Source: Oscillospiraceae bacterium (lineage in GTDB: Bacteria; Bacillota; Clostridia; Oscillospirales; Acutalibacteraceae). From it: DNA of 25,366 nucleotides. Position 1 is the stretch's first letter; the number at the start of each line of letters is the position of its first letter. The stretch is from NCBI GenBank assembly GCA_019417045.1, contig DXWE01000007.1:439-25804 (forward strand), given 5' to 3'. A model generated the notes under the pieces. It did no database searches. It was not told the DNA's origin and saw nothing but the letters and a program-made list of their open reading frames with translations. This document shows, one piece after another, positions 1-7,845 of the stretch. The translations under genes were made by a program, and so were the position numbers.

Positions 1-91
1 TCTCGGTCACCGGGTCGAGGGGGAGGGTTTCCTCCACCGGCGGCTCGGGTTCCGGTCGCTCGTTGGTCATGTAGAGGTCGTCGATCCCCGC
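1..91 (-). repeat. Direct repeat copy A, 480-bp period
   Basis: Bases 1-91 recur at 481-571 with one difference (position 55 versus 535). They encode the inter-domain linker rich in P and E (NERPEPEPPVEET) and the edges of adjacent repeat domains of the giant SGNH protein. The spacing of exactly 480 bp (160 codons) keeps the reading frame. Confidence 0.9.
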
Positions 92-3000
92 GGCAATCGG
101 CCCACTGTGCATGACGACCATCCGGATGCAGTTGAAGTTGGTCGGCACAAACGGGCGGGTCCCCTGCGTCAGAGCGGCGTCCAGCGGCAGATACAGCTCG
201 TTCCATCCGCTCTGGGTGACATAATCCGTCAGGTTCCAGTACAGCTCCTCCTCATCCACCGTACCGGAACTCGTGATCTCGATCATCCCGCCGGTGAGCT
301 GGGAGATATCGTCCACATACACCCACAGGTGCAGGTAATCGTATGCGGAGATGTCAGTGGGGTTAAACGGACGGGAGAAGACGATATCGCCCGCCTCCAC
401 AGCTGCCTTCAGCCAGTCGGCGCCCTCCGTGTGGCCGCCGGTCGTCTCAAGCGTCATTGCGCTGCCGTTCCACAGGCCGATCTCGGTCACCGGGTCGAGG
501 GGGAGGGTTTCCTCCACCGGCGGCTCGGGTTCCGGCCGCTCGTTGGTCATGTAGAGGTCGTCGATCCCCGCCTTCGTGGTGTCGTCCGGCAGCCCCACAT
601 ACAGCCGCATCAGATCGAGCGCCAGGGGGGTGAAGGACTCCATACCCACCGCCTCGGCCTCGGCGAGCGGGAGATACAGCTCGTTCCAGCCGTCCTGATT
701 CGCATAGCTCAGAACATTCCAGCGGATGGTGCGATTGATAAGGTTGCCGCCATTGCTGGACAGCTCCAGATAAGCCTGGGTGGCGGTGTCGAGATCCGGG
801 ATGTACACCCACACATGCAGGTAGTCATACCCCGAGATGTCGGTGGAGGCAAACCCGCGGCAGAACACCGCGTCGCCCGCGGCATTGCGGGTGGTGCTCA
901 TCCAGTCGGCGGTCGGCCCGTCGGCCGTCTCAATGACCAGGGGCTTGTCGCCAAACCACGAGGCCGTATTCTCCACCGGGTCGAGCGGGAGTGTCGCCGG
1001 CAGCGGCTCCTCCACCCCGTCGAAATTCGAGACGCCCGCCGCGCAGATGCCAAACCAGTCGTTCTCCACGTTCGGGTTGTCCTTCAGTGTCAGCACCACC
1101 TGGTGCTCACCGGCCGCACCGAGATGCAGCACGTGCTGGACATTCATATACCCCGTACCGAGATACGCCCAGTCGATGGTCTGCCGAAGGACGCCGTCCA
1201 CCCGGATTTCCAGGTCGCCGGACTCGGGTGTCAGCGCAAAGAACAGGTAGAAATAGCCGCCGTCCACATCGAAGGTCAGGGAGGACCCCACGGTGGAGGT
1301 CTGCCAGCCCTCGGTGCTCAGCTGATAGATGCGCGCGGAGTAGTCATCGGTCCAGCCATCCATGCTCACCTGAGCGTGCTCGGTTTCGGTGAAGTTCTCC
1401 ACCAGCACCGCATCGTCGAAGCCGTTGTCGGTGACGCTCTCGGGCAGTGTGGTGTCCTGCTGCCCGGGCTGGACGTTTTTGTCCAGGATCTCCCGCTGCA
1501 TGTACTGGATCAGCAGCTCGGCCAGCAGCTTATGCCCCTGGTCGGTGGGATGGACATGGTCGGAGGACCAGATGTCGAAGTCCCGCAGCCCCACGATGTC
1601 GGTCGTCAGGGAGAACTCATAGTACGCGGAGCGGAAGCTGATCTGCGGAACGCCGTAGGCCTCGTTGATCTCCGTCTGGCTGTCCTGGATATTGTTTCCG
1701 TTCTCCGGGCACACGTTGGAGTTGATGGTCGGGATCCCCGCCTTCAGCAGCTTGGACAGGATGCCCTCATAGGCCTCGGGGCCATAGGGCAGGCCATAGT
1801 CGTTGGTGCCAAAGTCCACGATGACCAGATCCGGATCGTGGGCAAGCACATCCCGCTCCAGCCGGGTGACGCCGAACACGCCTTCGGTGGAGCCGATACC
1901 CGCATTGACGAGGATGACATTCCCGTTTTCGGTATCGCCGTCCAGGCCCTCCAGCCAGTCGCGCACCAGAGCTGCCCACTCGTTGCCCGAAGCGGCAACG
2001 GCGCCTGCCGTGATGGAATCGCCCAATGTCACCAGGGTGACGGGCTCCCCATTCTGGGCTTTCTGCAGCACCGCGGCGATGGCCGCCTGGTTGTTGTCCG
2101 CGCCGAGATAGAGAAGCGAGCGCTGGTACGCCTCTTCTACCGCCTTGTCATAGGCCCCGGTGTCGATCTCGGGCAGTTCGGTGGTCATCGAGATCTCGTC
2201 GATCCCGGCCTCGCCCGCTTCGGACAGCATGACGACCACCCGGATGCAGTCGACCGCGGTGATGTCAAACGCGTCCTCGCCCTGCGGCACACCGTCGGCG
2301 ACAGGGAGCAGCACCTCGTTCCAGCCGTCCTGCGTGAGATACGAGCGGATCGGCCAGGAGATCTCCGCGTTGTCCACCGTGCCCGAGCTGGTGATCTCCA
2401 CCATCCCGCCGGTGACCTTGCTCAGGTCGTCCACATACACCCACAGGTGCAAGCTCCCGTCTGCAAATTCGCTCAGATCCTTCGCAGGCGAGAAGTTGCG
2501 GAAGAAGAACACGTCGCCCGCACCGGCCACGCTGCCGGAAATCCAGTCGGCGTCCGCCGCATGGCCGCCCGCTGTCTCGAGCGTCAGCTCGGTGCCGCTC
2601 CACGGTCCGAGGGAATCCACCGGATCCAGCATTCCCGGATCCTCGTCGTCATCGTCGCCGGGGTCCGGCACGAAGTCACTCGCGTAGATCTCGTCGATGC
2701 CGGCCTCTCCGGCCTCCGACCGCATGACGACCACCCGGATGCAGTTCACCGCGGTGATGTCAAACGCGTCCTCGCCCTCGGGTACGCCGTCCGCGATCGG
2801 GAGATAGAGCTCGTTCCAGCCGGACTGCTCCAGGTAGGACTTCAGCGGCCAGGAGATCTCCGCGTTGTCCACCGTGCCGGAGCTGGTGATCTCCACCATC
2901 CCGCCGGTGACCTTGCTCAGGTCGTCCACATACACCCACAGGTGCAAGCTCCCGTCTGCAAATTCGCTCAGATCCTTCGCAGGCGAGAAGTTGCGGAAGA

Positions 3001-5350
3001 AGAACACGTCGCCCGCACCGGCCACGCTGCCGGAAATCCAGTCGGCATCCGCCGCATGGCCGCCCGCTGTCTCGAGCGTCAGTTCGGTGCCGCTCCACGG
3101 CCCGAGGGAATCCACCGGATCCAGCATGCCGGGCTCCTCCTCCACAGGCGGTTCCGGGACGATTTGGCTCGCGTAAATCTCGTCAATACCAGCTGTAACG
3201 GCGGAGTCGGTCCCCACGACCACGCGCATGGCGTTGACGGCCGAGATGTCGAACGCGTCCTCGCCCTCCGGTACGCCTTCCGCGATCGGCAGATAGACCT
3301 CATTCCAGCCGGACTGCTTCAGATAGGGCTTCAGCTGCCAGGAGATCTCGGCATTGTCCACCGTGCCCGAGCTGGTGATCTCTACCATACCACTGGTGAC
3401 CTTGCTCAGGTCGTCCACATACACCCACAGGTGCAGGCTGCCGTTTGCATACGCCGACAGGTCCATCGGCAGGAAGGTGCGGAAGAACTCGATATCGCCA
3501 GCCTCCTGCCGGGTGGAGGAGATCCAGATCGCGCCGTCCTCAAAGCCGCCGGCCGTGTGGAACGCCATCGGTGAGCCCTGCCAGGGATAGACCGAGCGGA
3601 TCGGATCCAGGATGTAGTTGCCGTCCGGATCGACGGGATCGGGTTTCTCCGGCGCAGTGGTGGTCAGGGTGATGTAGTCCAGCCCCACCAGCTGCTCCTG
3701 TTTGGACAGCACATACACCCGCATATAATTGAGCTTGCTGAAATCCGTGCCGCCGCCCACCTGCTGGCTCTGGCTGATGGGCAGATACAGCTCGTTCCAG
3801 CCGTTTTTCAGATCGATCTCCAGCATGTTCCAGGAGGTCTCGCCGGAATCCGCCTCGTTGCCGCTGCACAGCTCGATCTGACCACCCGTGATCTGGTCGA
3901 TATCGCTGATGTACAGCCACATGTGCAGATAGCCGTTCTGGTACTTCCGGATGTCCAGATCCGAGAAGCCGCGGGCGAAGAGGATGGCGTCTCCGTCCAG
4001 CAGCCGGCTGCCCAGATACGCATTGCCCTTGGCCTGGCCCTCCCGGATCACAGTCAGCCCTCTGCCCTGCCAGGGCGCGAGCTTTTCCACAGTGTCCAGC
4101 ACGAATTCGCCCTGTTCGTCCAGATCACCCGTGTCGAGCGTCGGCTCGTCGGGGTCCACCGGACCTTGACCCGAACCATCCGTCTTGGACAGGCTGATGT
4201 AGTCCACGCCGACGGTGGTGTCCGCGTCGGTGACAAAATAGATTCTGATGTAATTCACGGCCGAGAAATCGGTGCTCCCGCCCACTTCCTTGGCGTCGGA
4301 CAGGGGCAGATACAGCTCGTTCCAGCCGTTTTGTGTGACGTAGTTGAGCAGATCCCACGAGGTCTCGTTGGTATCCGACACGCCGGCGCTGCTCAGCTCC
4401 ACCTCACCGGACACCAGGTGCCCGATATCCTCTACATAGAGCCACACGTGCAGATACCCGTTTTGATACTCGCGGATGTCCATCGGCGCGAGATCCTGGC
4501 ACAGCACATACGCGTCCCCATCGCGGGTGGTGCTGGACAGGTAGGCATTCCCTCTCGGGGCGCCGTCCCGCAGCAGCTCCCACGGGGTGCCATACCAGCT
4601 GGCGAGGCTCTCCACCTCGTCGATCACGTATTCCCCGTTCGCATCCACCCGGGAGGGAGGCGGCGGGCTGTCGTTGGTCAGCTGCAGGCTGTCGATCCCG
4701 AGGACACAGTTGCCGTCCGTGACAATATACACCCGCATGAAGTTGCAGGCGGCCAGATCCATGTCGCCTCCGACTTTGTTCGCGGAGCCAAACGGCAGGT
4801 ACACCTCGTTCCAGCCCGACTTCTTGGCGTATTGCAGGATGTTCCAGCTCAGCTCCCGGTCGTCGCAGTTGCCCGAGCTGGTCAGCTCCACCTGTCCGTC
4901 CAGCACACGGGTGATGTCCTCCACATAGATCCACATATGGAGATACCCGTTGCTGTAGGAGGTCAGGTCCAGAGCGGGGACAAACGAGCGGAACAGCAGC
5001 GAGGCACCAGCCTGATCCTGCTGTTCTGCCGCCAGCCAGGCGCTGCCGACAGGGGCACTCTCCATGTGCAGAGCCACCCCGGTGCCCATCCAGTCCCCGA
5101 TGCTCTCCACCTCATCCACTATCCCGTTCTCCGGGACGACACTCCCCGGAGGTTCCGGTTCCGGCGTCGTCGGAGCGGTGGTGGGCGGGGTGGTCGTCGA
5201 AGTGGTGGAGGAACTCGGCCCATCCACGGGCTCCACCGGGGAATCGCCGGTCAGCACGCAGACCAGGACCACCACGACAATGGCCACCACCACGACGGCC
5301 GCTGCAATGAGTATGGCAAGATTTCTGCGGTTTTTCAGCTTTTCTATCAT
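1..5350 (-). CDS. Giant membrane-anchored SGNH/GDSL hydrolase with tandem carbohydrate-binding-like domains (3' end beyond window)
   Basis: The frame is open from ATG at 5350 to the left edge (1783 codons, no stop). AGAGGG lies just upstream of the ATG. Residues ~11-34 form one hydrophobic helix (signal anchor or uncleaved signal), followed by an S/T/P-rich linker to ~70, so the rest is probably extracellular. Six copies of a ~150-residue domain occupy ~75-1055. Each has a W-rich start, an LHLWVYVDD-like strand, SSG, GWNELYLPL and a final GIDxIY-like strand. An SGNH hydrolase follows at ~1087-1285 with all blocks: GDSI (Ser1112), NAGIGS, GTND (Asn1183) and DHVH (Asp1264/His1267). Next is a distinct beta-rich module (~1308-1445), then two more repeats and the start of a ninth. 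SGNH enzymes in glycan loci are usually carbohydrate esterases, so deacetylation of a bound polysaccharide is likely but inferred. I cannot assign the repeat to a named CBM family. It lies 37 bp after the preceding gene in the same operon. Confidence 0.88.
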   Translation of the reverse strand, partial: MIEKLKNRRNLAILIAAAVVVVAIVVVVLVCVLTGDSPVEPVDGPSSSTTSTTTPPTTAPTTPEPEPPGSVVPENGIVDEVESIGDWMGTGVALHMESAPVGSAWLAAEQQDQAGASLLFRSFVPALDLTSYSNGYLHMWIYVEDITRVLDGQVELTSSGNCDDRELSWNILQYAKKSGWNEVYLPFGSANKVGGDMDLAACNFMRVYIVTDGNCVLGIDSLQLTNDSPPPPSRVDANGEYVIDEVESLASWYGTPWELLRDGAPRGNAYLSSTTRDGDAYVLCQDLAPMDIREYQNGYLHVWLYVEDIGHLVSGEVELSSAGVSDTNETSWDLLNYVTQNGWNELYLPLSDAKEVGGSTDFSAVNYIRIYFVTDADTTVGVDYISLSKTDGSGQGPVDPDEPTLDTGDLDEQGEFVLDTVEKLAPWQGRGLTVIREGQAKGNAYLGSRLLDGDAILFARGFSDLDIRKYQNGYLHMWLYISDIDQITGGQIELCSGNEADSGETSWNMLEIDLKNGWNELYLPISQSQQVGGGTDFSKLNYMRVYVLSKQEQLVGLDYITLTTTAPEKPDPVDPDGNYILDPIRSVYPWQGSPMAFHTAGGFEDGAIWISSTRQEAGDIEFFRTFLPMDLSAYANGSLHLWVYVDDLSKVTSGMVEITSSGTVDNAEISWQLKPYLKQSGWNEVYLPIAEGVPEGEDAFDISAVNAMRVVVGTDSAVTAGIDEIYASQIVPEPPVEEEPGMLDPVDSLGPWSGTELTLETAGGHAADADWISGSVAGAGDVFFFRNFSPAKDLSEFADGSLHLWVYVDDLSKVTGGMVEITSSGTVDNAEISWPLKSYLEQSGWNELYLPIADGVPEGEDAFDITAVNCIRVVVMRSEAGEAGIDEIYASDFVPDPGDDDDEDPGMLDPVDSLGPWSGTELTLETAGGHAADADWISGSVAGAGDVFFFRNFSPAKDLSEFADGSLHLWVYVDDLSKVTGGMVEITSSGTVDNAEISWPIRSYLTQDGWNEVLLPVADGVPQGEDAFDITAVDCIRVVVMLSEAGEAGIDEISMTTELPEIDTGAYDKAVEEAYQRSLLYLGADNNQAAIAAVLQKAQNGEPVTLVTLGDSITAGAVAASGNEWAALVRDWLEGLDGDTENGNVILVNAGIGSTEGVFGVTRLERDVLAHDPDLVIVDFGTNDYGLPYGPEAYEGILSKLLKAGIPTINSNVCPENGNNIQDSQTEINEAYGVPQISFRSAYYEFSLTTDIVGLRDFDIWSSDHVHPTDQGHKLLAELLIQYMQREILDKNVQPGQQDTTLPESVTDNGFDDAVLVENFTETEHAQVSMDGWTDDYSARIYQLSTEGWQTSTVGSSLTFDVDGGYFYLFFALTPESGDLEIRVDGVLRQTIDWAYLGTGYMNVQHVLHLGAAGEHQVVLTLKDNPNVENDWFGICAAGVSNFDGVEEPLPATLPLDPVENTASWFGDKPLVIETADGPTADWMSTTRNAAGDAVFCRGFASTDISGYDYLHVWVYIPDLDTATQAYLELSSNGGNLINRTIRWNVLSYANQDGWNELYLPLAEAEAVGMESFTPLALDLMRLYVGLPDDTTKAGIDDLYMTNERPEPEPPVEETLPLDPVTEIGLWNGSAMTLETTGGHTEGADWLKAAVEAGDIVFSRPFNPTDISAYDYLHLWVYVDDISQLTGGMIEITSSGTVDEEELYWNLTDYVTQSGWNELYLPLDAALTQGTRPFVPTNFNCIRMVVMHSGPIAAGIDDLYMTNERPEPEPPVEETLPLDPVTE
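481..571 (-). repeat. Direct repeat copy B, 480-bp period
   Basis: Partner of the copy at 1-91. The near-identity is confined to the linker and domain edges. The bodies of the domains between them are more diverged. Confidence 0.9.
2387..2553 (-). repeat. Near-identical patch in carbohydrate-binding repeat 6, 495-bp period
   Basis: These 167 bp match 2882-3048 without a difference, and similarity with only scattered single changes extends from about 2356 to 2635. The offset is 495 bp (165 codons). The other half of the same domain pair is clearly diverged, so identity is patchy. Confidence 0.9.
2882..3048 (-). repeat. Near-identical patch in carbohydrate-binding repeat 5, 495-bp period
   Basis: Partner of 2387-2553. 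A third related copy around 3360-3440 shares the same layout but carries several substitutions. Confidence 0.9.
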
Positions 5351-5387
5351 ATCCCTCTCATCCTTTATCTAATTTGATAAACGCCGG

Positions 5388-7844
5388 TTATGGGATCTGG
5401 GTGCACAGGTACATCTGATCGACCCCCACCGTCATGGCGTCTGACACGATGGTGAAAACGCGGATGAAGTCGATGGCTGTCAGATCGGCAGGCCTCATGC
5501 CGTTCTGTGCCTCGGACAGCGGCAGATACAGTTCGTTCCAGCCGCTTTGGGTCACGTATTTCTTCACGTCCCAGCCGATTTCGTACATATCCGGGCCGCC
5601 CGAGCTGCACAGCTCGATCTGGCCGCCGGTGAGCTTGCTCGCATCCTCCACATAGAGCCACAGGTGGAGATACCCGTCGCTGTAAGCGGAGATGTCCTTC
5701 TTCGAGGACAGGACGGTGGCGAAAACCGCGGCATTGCCCGCGTCCACGGAGGTGGACTTGACCCAGCCGTAGCCGGACGGCGCATCCTGGTTGTCGACCG
5801 TCAGATCGGTGCCGTACCAGGCGCCGACCGACTCAAAGTTGTCGATCACCAGCCAGTCCGGATCGTCTTCGATCTCGATGATCTCGGTGGGCTCCACCAG
5901 CGGGGTGACGCCCAGGCCCTCTTCCAGCATCTCGTAGTCAAACATGTTCACGGCCACTTCCGGATCGGGGCTGGTGCCGTAGGAATGCGCGGAAATCGTG
6001 AAGATGGTGTGCGCCTCGTTATACGACCAGTAGCTCCAGCCGATGTCGTACGCGTCAAACGAGGAGCGCATGTCCCTGGTGAACTGCAGCCGCACCTCCG
6101 GGGAGATGCCCGAACCGTCCACCGCGCTGTGCCACAGGACCTTCGGGGTCTCGGCGTCCATGCAGCCGAACTCCACGCACATGATGTGGATGTTGCCGCC
6201 GTACTTCTGCCGCCACTGGTCGAGGCTCTCCGCCCGTTCCATGTGCCACTCCGGGCCGTACAGGCTGTCGTACAGATTGGGCCGGTCCTCCCGCTGCCCG
6301 TCGTACTGCCCGGTGACATAGGCGGTCAACCACTCCCGCATCTGGGATTTCAGGGAATCGGGTACCATTTCGATGGCGTTCTCCACGGCTTCGGTGTAGT
6401 CCACCCCTTCCTCCAGCGGGTACGGGATGTCCTTGACATAGCTCCAGCCGGTGAGCTGATCCACCGTGGTGCCGTAATAGTACCAGCCGATGGTATACGG
6501 CTCATAGGTGGTGAACGTATAGATCAGGTTGCTGTCCGAGGCGGGGGACATGAGCTTCAGGTTTTCGAGATGGCCGTAGGCATCGCTGCTCGTCAGGATG
6601 GTGTGCTCCGGCAGGACGTTGCGCACCGCGCCCCACATGCGGTCGCTCATCCAGCTCCACGAGACCGTCTGGTTGTTCTCCCCCGGCTCGGTCATGAGCT
6701 GCAGCGCCACCGTCTCCGGGCCCCAGTGTTCCCCGATGTACGCGGCCAGTTCCCCGTACCAGCGGATCAGCTCTTCAAAATTCTCGAGATTTTTCAGATA
6801 CAGCGGCTTGAAATCCCGCTCCGGGTGGATGCAGAGGATACAGCGGAAATTGTGATCCTTCACATAATTCACGACGCGGGTGATGTACTCCATGTTCTCC
6901 ACGATCAGCCCGCCCTGCGCGTCGATAAGGTGGTTGGGCGTGAGCAGCAGCTTGACATGGTCAAACCCCATATTGATACAGTTGATGATGTCGTTTTCCG
7001 TGACGGTCTGGCCCTCGCTGGGCATTGGCTCGGGCTGACTGTACTGCCGGCGGTCGATGACGATCCCCTTCTTCAGGTTCAAAAACGGATCGTGCGGCTC
7101 GTTGTCCGCCGCTTTCAGCACGGTGCTGGTGACCTCCGCCGGCGTCTTGGCGCGGTCATAGATGCGCACCTCGGCCATCGTGCCGTCAAAGCCGTTCTCG
7201 CCCGCGGGATCCGACCCGAGGAACAGATCCTCGCTCGAGCCCTTTGCGGAGCCGGACACTGAAACGGTCTTCACCGCCTCGCCGTCGATGTAGTAGGTCA
7301 GTTCCCCTTTGTCGCAGCTGACGAGGATGTGGTGCCACTTGCCGTCCGTCAGGCTGACGCCGCTGGTCTCAAGCCCGGTCATGCCGCTTGCTTCAAAGGC
7401 GAGCTCATGGTTGCTCTCGCCGTCCAGGAACAGCCGAAACCCGTCCAGCTCGCTGGTCTCCTCGGTCGGAGCGCCCTGCATGAGCAGCACCCGGTCGCCC
7501 TCCTCCCGCACGGGCGCCATGGCCCACAGGGAGATCGCGAACTCCTTGTTCAGGTTGACGCCGCTGTCCTTCACGTACACATAGGACCCCTGGGTGGAGA
7601 AGTCGAGCGACCGGCCGAACGTCTCGTTGTTCAGCCAGACCCCCCACTTCTGCTCGCCGGCGGCCCCCTTCTCCAGTTCGGAGGCAACCGCGGTGCCGGT
7701 GCCGCCATCGTTCAGGGGCCAGGCGGCCACCAGCCCGGCTTTCTCGCCGCTGCCGGTGTTGCACCCGCCTGAAAGCAGCATGGCTGCCGCCATACCGCCC
7801 GCCAGACAGATGCCGATCAATCGTCTGCCGAGTTTACCGAACAT
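5388..7844 (-). CDS. Surface lipoprotein: LamG-like + GH5-like glycoside hydrolase + C-terminal carbohydrate-binding-like domain
   Basis: Start chosen at ATG 7844, with AGGAG ten bases upstream; an in-frame GTG at 7853 is too close to that site. This gives 818 residues. The N-terminus has a short basic region, a hydrophobic core and LLSGGC (Cys28), an imperfect lipobox. Residues ~38-245 resemble a LamG/concanavalin-type beta-sandwich (AAWPLNDGGTGTAV, WHHILVSC). Residues ~258-650 look like a divergent GH5 TIM barrel: MGFDHVKLLL, LQLMTEP (Glu386, predicted acid/base), FTTYEPYTIGWY and VEFG (Glu558, predicted nucleophile). The usual Asn before the acid/base Glu is Thr. Residues ~680-818 are one copy of the repeat domain found many times in the downstream SGNH protein. 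The stop TGA of the upstream gene ends one base before the ATG, so translation is probably coupled. Substrate unknown; GH5 covers cellulose, mannan, xyloglucan and host glycans. Confidence 0.87.
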   Translation of the reverse strand: MFGKLGRRLIGICLAGGMAAAMLLSGGCNTGSGEKAGLVAAWPLNDGGTGTAVASELEKGAAGEQKWGVWLNNETFGRSLDFSTQGSYVYVKDSGVNLNKEFAISLWAMAPVREEGDRVLLMQGAPTEETSELDGFRLFLDGESNHELAFEASGMTGLETSGVSLTDGKWHHILVSCDKGELTYYIDGEAVKTVSVSGSAKGSSEDLFLGSDPAGENGFDGTMAEVRIYDRAKTPAEVTSTVLKAADNEPHDPFLNLKKGIVIDRRQYSQPEPMPSEGQTVTENDIINCINMGFDHVKLLLTPNHLIDAQGGLIVENMEYITRVVNYVKDHNFRCILCIHPERDFKPLYLKNLENFEELIRWYGELAAYIGEHWGPETVALQLMTEPGENNQTVSWSWMSDRMWGAVRNVLPEHTILTSSDAYGHLENLKLMSPASDSNLIYTFTTYEPYTIGWYYYGTTVDQLTGWSYVKDIPYPLEEGVDYTEAVENAIEMVPDSLKSQMREWLTAYVTGQYDGQREDRPNLYDSLYGPEWHMERAESLDQWRQKYGGNIHIMCVEFGCMDAETPKVLWHSAVDGSGISPEVRLQFTRDMRSSFDAYDIGWSYWSYNEAHTIFTISAHSYGTSPDPEVAVNMFDYEMLEEGLGVTPLVEPTEIIEIEDDPDWLVIDNFESVGAWYGTDLTVDNQDAPSGYGWVKSTSVDAGNAAVFATVLSSKKDISAYSDGYLHLWLYVEDASKLTGGQIELCSSGGPDMYEIGWDVKKYVTQSGWNELYLPLSEAQNGMRPADLTAIDFIRVFTIVSDAMTVGVDQMYLCTQIP

Positions 7845-7845
7845 G

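Noticed and set aside
107..3574. 1155-codon plus-strand open frame opposite the SGNH gene, and a similar one at 3923-5377
   Set aside because: It is in codon register with the minus-strand gene and arises from its high-GC codon use and repeats. It has no recognisable domain or ribosome site, whereas the minus frame has catalytic motifs, signal anchor and repeats.
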